This document shows, piece by piece, positions 23,555 to 32,774 of a stretch of 64,000 bases of DNA. Position numbers and translations under genes: made by a program. Every line of letters starts with the position of its first letter. Within the stretch, counting starts at the first letter, position 1. The DNA lies in contig JAMNXU010000018.1 of assembly GCA_023623175.1 (NCBI GenBank), positions 1 through 64,000 of the forward strand. The letters are read 5' to 3'. The DNA is from Bacillota bacterium. GTDB lineage: Bacteria > Bacillota > Clostridia > Acetivibrionales > JAMNXU01. Below the pieces are notes generated by a model that was not told the DNA's origin, did no database searches, and saw nothing but the letters and a program-made list of their open reading frames with translations.

Positions 23555-25387
23555 ATGAGAAAAGGGCTTATATTCTTTTTATGCTTTATTCTGATCTTTG
23601 CGACAGTTTCTTCATCATTCCCGGCAAATGCGCAGTATACCTCATCTAGCCTGAAAGACAGGACAATTGAGGAAATAATTCAAAAATACAAGGAAGCGCC
23701 TTTTGATTTTGACATGTACAAATCCGTTGAATACGATGTCGAACCCAGCGCGAAAGCTCCTTACAATGCCGGCAAGGTAAAGGCTGAATACCTGCAGGAG
23801 GCGCTGAACTGTGTAAATCTTATCCGGTTCGTGGCAGGCCTGCCCGGTGATATTGAACTCGACGATACATATGTCAGTTATGCACAGCATGGAGCTGTTA
23901 CATTAAAAGCCGTTGACAAGCTGACCCATTACCCGGACAAGCCTTCGGACATGCCGCAGGATTTCTTCAACAGGGGATATACCGGTACATCCAGTTCCAA
24001 CGCGGGCTGGGGTTTTTCGAATATTGTAAAAAGCCTGCTGGCTTACATGGAGGATTCGGACCAATACAACATTGAAATGGTTGGGCATCGCCAGTGGCTG
24101 CTGAACCCGCCGATGAAAAAGATTGGTTTCGGTTATTACGGTGATTATACGACCACCTACGTATTTGATCATTCCCGCGTTGAAAGGATCGAGTATGATT
24201 ATATTGCATGGCCCGCGAAAAATTATATGCCGATTGATTTAATACCTGCCGGTAACGACAGCATATATGCATGGTCGGTGCACCTCGGCGATGCTTATGA
24301 TATGCCGTCGATTGACAATGTAACAGTCACCCTTACGCGGAAAAATGACGGCAAGGTGTGGAAGATAAGCAAAAACAGCGCATCTTCCGGCGGAAAAACC
24401 TATTTTAACGTTACAAACTGGGGATGCCTCAGGAAAACAATAATTTTCCGGCCGGCTCTCGGGGAAACAGAAACATACAGGGAAGGCGACATATATAATG
24501 TCCGCATTACGGGATTGACAAAAGGCGGCAGGCCGGCGGAAATAAGCTATTCCGTTGAATTTTTCAGGCTGTTTAAGCCTGAGCCCGTAAAAGCCGGTCT
24601 TGATGAAGGCACTTACTTCAACAGCGCGACTGTATCATTTTCCTGCGACACCCCCGGGGCCAGGATTATTTACACAACCGACGGCTCGGACCCCAGGGTA
24701 CGCGGATATGTTTACAGGGAGCCTGTAAAGATAACCGAAAGTACCACGTTTAAAGTTGTGGCTACCCGGTATAATTCGTACAGCGAAGTATCCACATTTT
24801 CTTATAAAATCGAACCTGTCAGCGACTGGGCGGAGGCGGATATTAAAAAGGCTTTGTCAGCGCAGCTGGTTCCGCCGGCGCTGCAGGGGAAATACAAGGA
24901 AAATACGACGCGCAGCGATTTTTGCAAGCTTGCCGTGAATCTCCTCGTCAGGGTAATGGGCAAGCCACTGAATGAAATATTAAAGGAAAAGGGAGTAACG
25001 GTAAGGGAAGATTCGTTCAGCGACACGTCCGATTATGAAATACTGGCGGCCAATGCCCTCGGTATCGTAAAAGGCATCGGCAACGGCCTGTTTAACCCCA
25101 ACGGCATGATTACGCGACAGGAAGCAGCCGTTATGCTGACGCGCACCGCCAACGTCATGGGGATAAATAAACCGAACGCCTCGCCGGAAACCTTTGTGGA
25201 CAGCAATCAGTTTGCCGCATGGGCAAAAGATGGTATCATCTTTGTTTCCTCGCTGCTTGATTCCAAAACCGGCAAAAAGGTGATGGGCGGCGTCGGGAAT
25301 AACAGGTTTTCGCCGCTTGAAAGCTACACAAGGGAGCAGTCGATTATTACGATGCTGAGACTGTACAATGTTGCGCAAAGCAGATAA
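23555..25387 (+). CDS. Secreted CAP-domain protein with chitobiase-like and SLH domains
   Basis: A 610-residue surface protein. I prefer ATG 23555 (TTGGGGGT six bases before it) over ATG 23531. Signal peptide 1-27 ends FPANA. Residues 70-210 form a CAP/SCP domain (LNCVNLIRFVAGLP, YAQHGAVTL, VGHRQWLLNPPMKKIGFG). A beta-sandwich follows; residues 345-415 match the chitobiase/beta-hexosaminidase C-terminal domain (ARIIYTTDGSDPR..YREPVKITESTTFKVVA). The last 180 residues are SLH repeats (FSDTSDYEILAANALGIVKG; FVDSNQFAAWAKDGIIF; REQSIITMLRLYN) that anchor to secondary cell-wall polysaccharide. Enzymatic role of bacterial CAP domains is unclear. Confidence 0.88.
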   Translation: MRKGLIFFLCFILIFATVSSSFPANAQYTSSSLKDRTIEEIIQKYKEAPFDFDMYKSVEYDVEPSAKAPYNAGKVKAEYLQEALNCVNLIRFVAGLPGDIELDDTYVSYAQHGAVTLKAVDKLTHYPDKPSDMPQDFFNRGYTGTSSSNAGWGFSNIVKSLLAYMEDSDQYNIEMVGHRQWLLNPPMKKIGFGYYGDYTTTYVFDHSRVERIEYDYIAWPAKNYMPIDLIPAGNDSIYAWSVHLGDAYDMPSIDNVTVTLTRKNDGKVWKISKNSASSGGKTYFNVTNWGCLRKTIIFRPALGETETYREGDIYNVRITGLTKGGRPAEISYSVEFFRLFKPEPVKAGLDEGTYFNSATVSFSCDTPGARIIYTTDGSDPRVRGYVYREPVKITESTTFKVVATRYNSYSEVSTFSYKIEPVSDWAEADIKKALSAQLVPPALQGKYKENTTRSDFCKLAVNLLVRVMGKPLNEILKEKGVTVREDSFSDTSDYEILAANALGIVKGIGNGLFNPNGMITRQEAAVMLTRTANVMGINKPNASPETFVDSNQFAAWAKDGIIFVSSLLDSKTGKKVMGGVGNNRFSPLESYTREQSIITMLRLYNVAQSR

Positions 25388-25958
25388 GGCATGCTCAATT
25401 TGCTATATATAAAATATGTTAAATTAATACGTTAAACTGGATCGTACTCAATAAACATAAAGTGCCTGCATATTCTGTGCTGAATTTATGCAGGCACTTT
25501 TTTTGACCCTACGTAAATATACTTCAATTCCATCAACTCGACCCATGTTGAGAGTGCAATCTTGACCAGAAACAATCCCCCTTATAGGAGATTCTTCAAA
25601 TGTCCGGTGGAAAATTCGTTCATGCTTAATCACCTTTCAATTTTGCTCAAAATTTAATTCTAAATATTTAATTGTATGGTATCATATGGATGATAATCTG
25701 TAAAATTGATAGATTCTATAATAATTATTTTATTAAATAAAATCGATAGTTAGTGTGTGCAATGGAATTACGACAAATAAAATCTTTTGTACACAGGTGC
25801 TTTGTCAAAAAACAAATGGATGTCCTCAGCACTTAATGCCTTTATCGACTTGTTGAATGAAATGAAGCTGTAACATCAATAGAAGAACAGGGTAGGACAA
25901 AGGACGGAGAACAGTCCCATGTCCTGCCCCGTCATGCAGACTATTTCCTACCCCTGCT
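25388..25958. other. Gap with terminator, a LysR-like stub and a repeat copy
   Basis: A strong terminator lies at 25460-25505. ATG 25762 opens MELRQIKSFV, the classical beginning of LysR-type regulators, but stops at 25836 after 24 codons, so it is at most a relic. Bases 25890-25930 hold one diverged copy of the GGGACA repeat. A 61-codon minus-strand frame (25633-25448) runs into the terminator and is not called. Confidence 0.45.
25460..25505. terminator. Rho-independent terminator
   Basis: AAGTGCCTGCA (25460-25470) pairs with TGCAGGCACTT (25489-25499), followed by T7. It closes the CAP-SLH gene. Confidence 0.9.
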
Positions 25959-26663
25959 TTACGACGTTGGCCTATGCTGGCCGTAATAGGCATTTTTGCC
26001 GTGCTTGCGGAAGTAATGCCTGTCCAGGAGTTCCTGCTGCATCGGGGGAATCCGGGGATTCATAAGCTGGTTCTGCCACGCCATGAAAGCCAGTTCTTCG
26101 AGAACGACGGCATTATGCACAGCCTCATGGGCGTCTTTTCCCCATGTAAACGGCCCGTGGCTGAATACCAGGACGCCGGGAATGGAACCGGGGTCCTTGT
26201 CCCGGAACGTTTCCACGATTACTTTGCCCGTTTCGGCTTCATAATCCCCGTTTATTTCTTCCGGCGTCATGGGACGGGTGCAGGGGACTGCACCGTAAAA
26301 ATAGTCGGCATGGGTAGTACCCAGAGGAGGGATCGGCATGCCTGCCTGGGCATAAATCGTGGCCCAGCGGCTGTGAGTATGCACGATGCCGCCTATATCC
26401 CTGAAAGCGCGATATAATGACAGGTGGGTCGCTGTATCGGAGGAAGGGTTTAATTTTCCCTCTACTGTTTGTCCCGTGACCAGGTCCACGACCACCATAT
26501 CCCCGGGCTTCATTTCCTCGTATTTCACCCCCGAAGGCTTGATAACCACAAGGCCTTTTTCACGGTCTATTCCCGAAACATTGCCCCATGTGAACAGTAC
26601 AAGACCATACCTGGGCAACAACATGTTTGCTTCAAAAACTTCCTGCTTCAATTTTTCCAACAT
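25959..26663 (-). CDS. araD: L-ribulose-5-phosphate 4-epimerase
   Basis: A 234-residue class II aldolase-fold enzyme that converts L-ribulose 5-phosphate into D-xylulose 5-phosphate, the last step before the pentose phosphate pathway. [22 protein letters not shown] and the zinc-binding [10 protein letters not shown] (two His) plus FSHGPFTWG (third His) are the standard motifs; [15 protein letters not shown] carries the catalytic Asp. Ribosome site GGAAGGGAC precedes the start at 26663. Third gene of the araBAD operon, 232 bases after araA; the gap contains only AT-rich direct repeats. Confidence 0.96.
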   Translation of the reverse strand: MLEKLKQEVFEANMLLPRYGLVLFTWGNVSGIDREKGLVVIKPSGVKYEEMKPGDMVVVDLVTGQTVEGKLNPSSDTATHLSLYRAFRDIGGIVHTHSRWATIYAQAGMPIPPLGTTHADYFYGAVPCTRPMTPEEINGDYEAETGKVIVETFRDKDPGSIPGVLVFSHGPFTWGKDAHEAVHNAVVLEELAFMAWQNQLMNPRIPPMQQELLDRHYFRKHGKNAYYGQHRPTS

Positions 26664-26895
26664 GTTTGTCCCTTCCTGAATACTCTCTTCATATTCTCTG
26701 TTAGCCTGAGTTTGTTTAATTCGTTAAGGTTTATTTATTCACTCAGGTTTTTGCAATAACATGTAATAAGCTGATGCAATCATGTAACAAGCTATAAAAT
26801 CATTTTTAAAGTTTTACTCAAATCCCATTTTTGGGGTTTACTAATCCTCTTTTTAAGTTTACTTTAATCCTCATTTTAAAGTAACTCTTAAATCT
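26664..26895 (-). repeat. AT-rich spacer between araA and araD
   Basis: CATGTAAYAAGCT occurs twice (26760 and 26783 areas) and TTTAAG/AAGTTTACTTTAATCCTCATTTTAA-type words are repeated between 26809 and 26900. No gene or clear terminator is seen, so read-through from araA to araD is likely. Confidence 0.45.
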
Positions 26896-28371
26896 TCATT
26901 TTAACTTCCATGCCAGGTCTGCCAGGAACAAATCCTTTTCGAGCTGGTCAACAGTTGTGTCTTTGTTTATATGCACAAACTCGATACCCATCATGCGCGC
27001 CCAGTCTTTCATCTGTTCCGCCGTGACATCGTAACTTAACACGGTATGATGGGCGCCCCCGGCAATAATCCACGCTTCAATGCCGGTGATCATGTCGGGC
27101 ATGGGCTTCCATGTTACACGCGCCACGGGCAGATTGGGCATGGGCAGAGCCGGTTTAACACATTCGATATCCTGGCATATCAGGCGCAGGCGGCCCCCCA
27201 TGTCCACGAGGCTGACCACTATTGCGTTGCCGGCTTTTCCTTCAAACACCAGTCGCGCCGGTGGATTTTTCCCGCCGATGCCCAGTGGATGAACTTCTAT
27301 GCGGGGCCTTGCCGCAGCAATGCTGGGGCATACCTCGAGCATATGGGCGCCAAGGGTGTATTCGCCGCCGCCCGTCAGCTCATAGGTGTAGTCTTCCATG
27401 AAGGACGTTCCGCCCTGCATTCCCTCGGTCATGGCTTTCAGAATTGCTGTCATGGCAGCGGTTTTCCAGTCTCCTTCCGCGCCGAAACCGTATCCCTGCT
27501 CCATCAGGCGCTGGGTGGCAAGACCGGGCAGTTGCTCCAAGCCGTACAGGTTTTCAAAGGTGTTGCTGAATCCCTGGCAGCCTTCCCTGTCAAGCATGCG
27601 CTTTATTGCGATTTCTTCTTTTGCCTGGTAGCGCACGGCTTCCAAGTTATCCGTGGCAAAGTCGTACCTGTCTCGATATTCTTTCAGAAGAGCATCGACC
27701 TCGGCATCGGTTACCGCATTGATATATTCAACGAGCTCGCCGACAGGCCATGTATTTACCTGCCAGCCCAACATGATCTGCGCTTCCACCTTGTCTCCCT
27801 CGGTGACGGCCACGTTGCGCATGTTGTCCCCGAAGCGCATTATTTTTATTTTCTTGCTGAATACCGCTCCGACGGCCGCCCTCATCCAGTCGCCGATACG
27901 TTTCTGAACATCCTCGTCGCGCCAGTACCCGGCAATCACCTTGCGCGGCTTGCGCAGGCGCGCGCCGAGAAATCCGTGCTCACGGTCGCCGTGGGCTGAC
28001 TGGTTGAGGTTCATGAAATCCATGTCTATTTCTTCATTAGGTATTTGCCTGTTATACTGGGTGGCGAGATGCAAATAGGGTTTTTGCAAATCCCTCAGGC
28101 CTTCTATCCACATTTTGCTTGGGCTGAAAGTGTGCATCCATGTTATCACGCCGGCGCAATTGTCATTGTAATTGGCCTCTTTCACTACCTTGCTGATCTC
28201 CTCCGGCGTTTTGGCCGTTACCTTGTAAACAATCCTGCAGGGAAGACGTCCTCCCGCATTGAGTTCTTCGGCCATCTCAGCAGCCCTGGACGCGACCGTT
28301 TCCAGCACTTCGGGGCCGTAAAGGAACTGGCTGCCAACAACAAACCAAAATTCATAATCTTTCATAGCCAT
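26896..28371 (-). CDS. araA: L-arabinose isomerase
   Basis: A 491-residue enzyme that interconverts L-arabinose and L-ribulose, using Mn2+. The chain opens DYEFWFVVGSQFLYG, and GVITWMHTFSPSKMWI, ATQYNREIP-like ATQYNRQIP, DMDFMNLNQSAHGDREHGF and the metal-binding E and H in GGTSFMEDYTY and GAHMLEVCPS are all present. Length matches the family. AAGGAG lies ten bases before ATG 28371. Between araB (26 bases upstream) and araD in the operon; cytoplasmic. Confidence 0.97.
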   Translation of the reverse strand: MAMKDYEFWFVVGSQFLYGPEVLETVASRAAEMAEELNAGGRLPCRIVYKVTAKTPEEISKVVKEANYNDNCAGVITWMHTFSPSKMWIEGLRDLQKPYLHLATQYNRQIPNEEIDMDFMNLNQSAHGDREHGFLGARLRKPRKVIAGYWRDEDVQKRIGDWMRAAVGAVFSKKIKIMRFGDNMRNVAVTEGDKVEAQIMLGWQVNTWPVGELVEYINAVTDAEVDALLKEYRDRYDFATDNLEAVRYQAKEEIAIKRMLDREGCQGFSNTFENLYGLEQLPGLATQRLMEQGYGFGAEGDWKTAAMTAILKAMTEGMQGGTSFMEDYTYELTGGGEYTLGAHMLEVCPSIAAARPRIEVHPLGIGGKNPPARLVFEGKAGNAIVVSLVDMGGRLRLICQDIECVKPALPMPNLPVARVTWKPMPDMITGIEAWIIAGGAHHTVLSYDVTAEQMKDWARMMGIEFVHINKDTTVDQLEKDLFLADLAWKLK

Positions 28372-28397
28372 TTGCCGTCGTCTCCTTCTTGATGATT

Positions 28398-29999
28398 TTA
28401 GCGGATATGCGCAACCGCGGCCTTTTCAACCGCGAGGCCCGCGCGGTACCTTTTCATGAATTCATTGAAGCCCTCAACGTCTTTTTTGTCGGGCTCCGCC
28501 CTGTTGCCGGCATTGCCGGCGAAAACCCTGTCAGCGAGGTAATCTTCCAGGGTCTCTCCTTCGTTCCTGTTTGCCATATATGCGGCGAGAAGCGCCATTC
28601 CCCATGGACCGCCTTCTCCGGCCGTTTTCATCACGCTGACGGGCGTGTTCAGCGCGGCAGCCATAAGTTTTTGTCCAACATCCCCGGTCTTGAAGAAACC
28701 CCCGTGGCCCATCATCGAGTCAATTTGCACTTTTTCGGTTTCAAGCAGGATATCCATGCCCAGCCTTAGCGTGGCCAGCGCGGAGAAAATCTGTGTGCGG
28801 GCAAAATTGGCGAAAGTGAAGTTCGCGTCAGGCAATCTCACAAACAGGGGCCGGCCTTCCTCGAGCCCCGTGATGGGCTCACCGGAGAAGTAATTGTATG
28901 AAACCAGTCCGCCGCAATCGCCGTCCCCCTTCAAAGCCTCGTAAAACATTGCTTCCAATGCCTGTTCAAAGGTGCACGGCTTACCCAGAGCTTCGGCGAA
29001 GCCGCACAGCATCCTTGCCCATTCATCTATATCAGAGCTGCAGTTGTTGCAGTGCACCATTGCTACCGGTTTTCCTGTCGGAGTGGTGACCATGTCCACT
29101 TCTTCGTAAACCCGGGACAATGTCTTTTCCAGTACAATCATGGCGAAGATCGATGTTCCGGCAGATATGTTTCCGGTCTTAACAGCCACGCTGTTGGTTG
29201 CTGCCATTCCTGTTCCAGCGTCGCCCTCGGGCGGCGCCATCGGAACGCCTGCACGGAGTCTGCCGCTGGGATCAAGCAGTTTTGCGCCTTCATCGGTAAG
29301 TACTCCTGCCCGGTCACCGGCATTCAATACTTTCGGCAGAATCTGGCGCAGCTTCCACGGATAATTTCTCGACGCGATTAAAGCGTCAAATTGCTCAATC
29401 ATCTTACTGTCATAGTCGTTCGTGGCACTGTCAACAGGGAATACGCCTGAAGCGTCGCCAACGCCCAGTACTTTCTCGCCTGACAGCTGCCAATGGACAT
29501 ATCCTGCCAGGGTGGTTATAAAATCAATGTCTGCTACATGGGGTTCTCCGTTCAGAATTGCCTGGTAGAGGTGAGCTATACTCCAGCGCTGGGGAATGTT
29601 AAATCCAAACAGGGAGGTCAATTCCGCCGCCGCCTTTTCCGTTATCGTATTGCGCCATGTACGATATGGAACCAGCAGCGTGCCTTTTTTGTCAAAGGGC
29701 AGGTATCCGTGCATCATGGCTGAAAATCCAAGAGCTTTCAGGCTGGTAATTTCCACGCCATAATTCTCCGCCACCTCTTTACACAGGTTGCGGTAACTTT
29801 CCTGGATACCCGTCCAGACATCTTCCAGTCGATAGGTCCATATTCCCTGATCATACCGATTCTGCCAGGCATGACTGCCGGAAGCGATCGGATTGTGGCT
29901 GTCGTCTATCAATACTGCCTTGATCCTCGTGGATCCCAGCTCGATTCCAAGTACCGCCTGACCGTCCGAAATGAGTTTCCTTACTTTTTCCAGATTCAC
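28398..29999 (-). CDS. araB: Ribulokinase (FGGY-family carbohydrate kinase)
   Basis: A 533-residue FGGY kinase that phosphorylates L-ribulose with ATP. The N-terminal ATPase loop [16 protein letters not shown] (about 17-32), the substrate domain ([21 protein letters not shown]), the second ATPase phosphate loop [10 protein letters not shown] and the C-terminal adenosine motif ([26 protein letters not shown]) are intact. It belongs to the shorter clostridial AraB type rather than the 560-residue enterobacterial one. It starts at GTG 29999 with AGGGGTGAT before it and is first in the operon, behind the palindromic operator. Confidence 0.9.
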   Translation of the reverse strand: MNLEKVRKLISDGQAVLGIELGSTRIKAVLIDDSHNPIASGSHAWQNRYDQGIWTYRLEDVWTGIQESYRNLCKEVAENYGVEITSLKALGFSAMMHGYLPFDKKGTLLVPYRTWRNTITEKAAAELTSLFGFNIPQRWSIAHLYQAILNGEPHVADIDFITTLAGYVHWQLSGEKVLGVGDASGVFPVDSATNDYDSKMIEQFDALIASRNYPWKLRQILPKVLNAGDRAGVLTDEGAKLLDPSGRLRAGVPMAPPEGDAGTGMAATNSVAVKTGNISAGTSIFAMIVLEKTLSRVYEEVDMVTTPTGKPVAMVHCNNCSSDIDEWARMLCGFAEALGKPCTFEQALEAMFYEALKGDGDCGGLVSYNYFSGEPITGLEEGRPLFVRLPDANFTFANFARTQIFSALATLRLGMDILLETEKVQIDSMMGHGGFFKTGDVGQKLMAAALNTPVSVMKTAGEGGPWGMALLAAYMANRNEGETLEDYLADRVFAGNAGNRAEPDKKDVEGFNEFMKRYRAGLAVEKAAVAHIR

Positions 30000-30045
30000 G
30001 GATGATCACCCCTCTGACTTGCATAATCCCACTTATGTCCAGTTA

Positions 30046-30074
30046 ATTGTATCATACAACTACAATTTCTGTAA
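30046..30074 (-). promoter_or_regulatory. araBAD promoter with AraR-like operator
   Basis: On the minus strand TTACAG (30074-30069), 17 bases, TACAAT (30051-30046). The 13-bp palindrome TTGTATCATACAA (30047-30059) covers the -10 box. Its TTGTAT/ATACAA arms resemble the core of GntR-type AraR operators of Bacilli and Clostridia; the regulator itself is not in this window. Confidence 0.6.
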
Positions 30075-30089
30075 GATAGCAAATGTGGT

Positions 30090-30137
30090 GGGACAGGGGT
30101 GGGACAGGGGGACGGTTCTCATGTCCCGCCCGGTGAC
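30090..30137. repeat. GGGACA hairpin repeat copy
   Basis: GGGACAGGGGTGGGACAGG followed by GGACGGTTCTCATGTCCC: one full copy in the inverted orientation plus a duplicated head. It lies between the divergent araB and chemoreceptor genes. Confidence 0.75.
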
Positions 30138-30279
30138 ATGTGAAAGATATGGGAATTGCATGGAATGCGGTAGGTGTTTGTCGAATATTTTTATAATTTG
30201 TTGAAATTTGTCACCCGCGTTTTTGTCCGAAAATATTAAAGCAATGCAAGTCATATCAAGGCAATCTGGAGGCGATATA

Positions 30280-32120
30280 GTGGTAAGGGAAAGAAGGGCA
30301 AACAAGCTGTCCATACGGTTTTCTCTTTTAATGCACGCCGTATTTGCAGTAAACTGCATAGCCGGCCTGGTGGACGAAAAAATCCCGCAGACACCCCTGT
30401 TCGTCGTAGTTGCGACAGGACTTCTGAGCTGCATCGTTTTGCTTTCCCTGTACAAGTCAAACAGGGAATCAGGGCTGATTAAATATATCGCTTTGGCCGG
30501 GGTCTACGCAAGCCATGTATACCTTGCGCTGGCGACGGATATTTCGCTTAACGGGTTTATTGTGTTCATAGTGCTGATAATGATTTCGCTCATGTTCCTC
30601 GACAGGATACTGACAATGTCGGTCCTGGCAATTTCGGCGCTGACCCATGCAGGCCTGGTTTTCCTTGAAATGTACAGTAACCTGGCAGCGGGCGAAAATT
30701 TGGCATTAACGGAGATACTGACGCATGTTGCGGCTTTGGTTGTCTTTGTCCTGATAGCGTTCGGTTCGCTTAAGATATACGTGGAAACGGCGAAAACGTT
30801 AAAGGCCGACACGGCTACAAAAACGGAAGGGTTTAAGCATGTCGGCGATATGGCTGATTACATATATGAAATGATAAGTCGCCTGGGCACCGAAATAGAA
30901 ATACTAAAAAACGGAAGCAACGAGTTCAGGCAGTCGCTGAACGGGGTAACAGCGGCTATTGACAGTATAGCCGAAGGTTCAATAAGCGTGGTATCCGATA
31001 CCGAAAAAATAGCGCACCACATATCCGAGCTGGAAAAAGCGCTTTCCGACAATAATGGGCATATAAAACAAGTTGCAAGGAACATGGAAGAAATAATTGA
31101 CAACAAGAACCAGGGCCTGCAGCTCATGAATGAATTAAGAAGGCAGTCCGCGGAAACATCGGGGCGATTGCCGAGATAGACAAAATGATAAGCGAAACCA
31201 ATGAAACTACAAACAAGATCATTTCAGCAGGGGAAACCATAAGGCAGATCTCCACGCAAACCAGGCTTCTTGCCCTGAATGCGGCCATTGAAGCGTCGAG
31301 GGCCGGGGAAACCAGCAGGGGATTTGCAGTGATAGCCGAGCAGATAAGGAATTTGTCTGATGAAACCAACAAGTACCTCGAAGAAATACAGGATTACACC
31401 AAGGTACTTGCTGAAAACGTTGACAGCGCCGTCGGCGCGCTCGACAGGGTAAAGGCGGCCATGGAAAATGAATTGGAAGACGTAAAGAAGATGGATGGCC
31501 TGTTGGATAAAATTAATGCATCCACCACGTCGACACAGGATTACATTGTCCTTGTGAATAAATCCTCGGATACAATCCTTGAACAGACAACCAGGATCAA
31601 GGAGTCGATTGAAAGCCTGTATGCCGCCAACCAGGAATGCGCGGCCAATACTTCGCAGTCATCCACCAATATGCAAAACCAGGCGCCTTACGTGGAATCC
31701 ATAATCAACCTGATCAACAACCTGTGCGGAATGGTCTACAGCCTCAGGGACAAATCCATGGAAATCAAGATGCTGATAGACGCAGGACTCCTGGTGGATT
31801 ATCTTGAAAAGGAAGGTTACAGCAATGAAAACCTCGTAAAGGCATGCCGGAAGCTGAACCTGACAACGGCATATGTGGCTGACAGAACGGGGTATGTGCA
31901 TTACTGCAACGAGGAAATAGGCAGGGGCGTAAACCTGTTTGAGTTTGACAGCAGCCTCAGGCAGCTGCTGGACGGCGTTGATTACGTCGCCACGCCGATA
32001 AAGAAAAGGGTTGAAGACGGAAAAACATACAAATTTCTGTCCATTTACAGAAACAACTGGATTTATGAGGTCGGCCTGGACCTGACCCGGACAGCTTTGG
32101 ATCAAACCGGGACGAACTGA
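30280..32120 (+). pseudogene. Methyl-accepting chemotaxis protein, one-base frameshift
   Basis: GTG 30280 follows GGAGG at 30268-30272. Residues 15-170 contain five to six membrane helices without a large extracellular loop. A coiled coil leads to the signalling domain, but the first frame ends at 31179. Adding one G to the G4 run 31161-31164 joins SAETSG to AIAEIDKMISETNETTNK and the MCP hairpin TRLLALNAAIEASRAGETSR, restoring a product of about 613 residues that ends at 32120. After the signalling coil comes an unusual C-terminal globular domain (about 150 residues; TTAYVADRTGYVHYCNEEIG, then FLSIYRNNWIYEVGLDL), like a small ligand or heme-binding PAS/cache fold. Either an assembly error or a fresh inactivating mutation; both halves look well conserved. 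Confidence 0.8.
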
Positions 32121-32144
32121 TTTGCCGGCCAGGAGCGAACTGAA

Positions 32145-32354
32145 TTGCGATCTGATCTAAAGCCGGTGCGGGAAACAGGCCGGACCGGGATAGGCAGCAT
32201 TGACCAGAGTTTGAATAAAAGTTATAGTAATGAAAGCAGAGGTAATGAAAGCGGCAGTGATGAATATAGCAGTAATGAAAGCAGCAGTAGTGAAAGCAGC
32301 AAGTGCGATAATTGTTTCGTTAATTGTTTTTTATCAAGGGGGGTTAAGAAATAA
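32145..32354 (+). CDS. Ser/Asn/Glu-rich repeat miniprotein (doubtful)
   Basis: A 69-codon frame whose middle (about 32218-32300) is a degenerate 12-bp array AGTAATGAAAGC / AGCAGTGATGAA coding for S-N-E-S and S-S-E-S steps, ending CDNCFVNCFLSRGVKK. It has no clear ribosome site and its stop touches the start of the next gene. It may be only a repeat array; low confidence as a gene. Confidence 0.3.
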   Translation: MRSDLKPVRETGRTGIGSIDQSLNKSYSNESRGNESGSDEYSSNESSSSESSKCDNCFVNCFLSRGVKK

Positions 32355-32543
32355 ATGGCTTGTGAATCCAGGACAGTCTGCACCTGTACATATCCCTGTT
32401 CAAGGCGGGGAAAATGCTGTGAATGCGTTGCTTACCACCGTAAAAACGGGGAAGTTCCCGGATGCTTCTTTTCCAAGGCCGGGGAAAAAACCTGGGACAG
32501 ATCTATAAAATATCTTTATGAAGATTATAAAAAGAACAGGTAA
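32355..32543 (+). CDS. DUF6485 cysteine-rich small protein
   Basis: A 62-residue protein with CTCTYPCSRRGKCCECVAYH near its start: six cysteines in 16 residues, then GEVPGCFF and a final AGEKTWDRSIKYLYEDY helix. This is the pattern of the DUF6485 family of anaerobes, which probably bind a metal through the cysteines; no function is established. AAGGGGGG lies about 12 bases before ATG 32355. Single gene with AT-rich repeats after it. Confidence 0.82.
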   Translation: MACESRTVCTCTYPCSRRGKCCECVAYHRKNGEVPGCFFSKAGEKTWDRSIKYLYEDYKKNR

Positions 32544-32608
32544 TATCCATAAATAATAAAAAGAACAAGAAATATACATAAATGCGAACATGCAATATAC
32601 ATAAATGC
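32531..32608 (+). repeat. AAAAAGAACA..ATACATAAAT repeats
   Basis: The unit AAAAAGAACAGGTAATATCCATAAAT-like appears at 32531 and 32556, and its second half (CAATATACATAAATGC) again at 32592, so about 2.5 imperfect copies. The rest of the gap to 32774 shows nothing recognisable. Confidence 0.65.
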
Positions 32609-32774
32609 CTGTGTACTAACTTAATGCACCAATGACGGCCTGACAAGGAAATGTACCATTACAGTTCGGTAAAGTAGAGAACTGTATCCTTCAATTATTA
32701 TGCCATATTTGACCATGTATTACATTTGACCTTGCCGGACGCGCAATTAACGGTCAGAAAGGGGAACCCATACA

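Noticed and set aside
25448-25633. 61-codon frame on the minus strand (containing GIVSGQDCTLNMGRVDGIEV)
   Set aside because: It has a fair ribosome site but runs into the terminator of the opposite gene and no family was recognised; too little to call.
27046-27999. Long plus-strand frame opposite araA
   Set aside because: A 317-codon shadow of the well-supported arabinose isomerase gene; composition mirrors the antisense codons.
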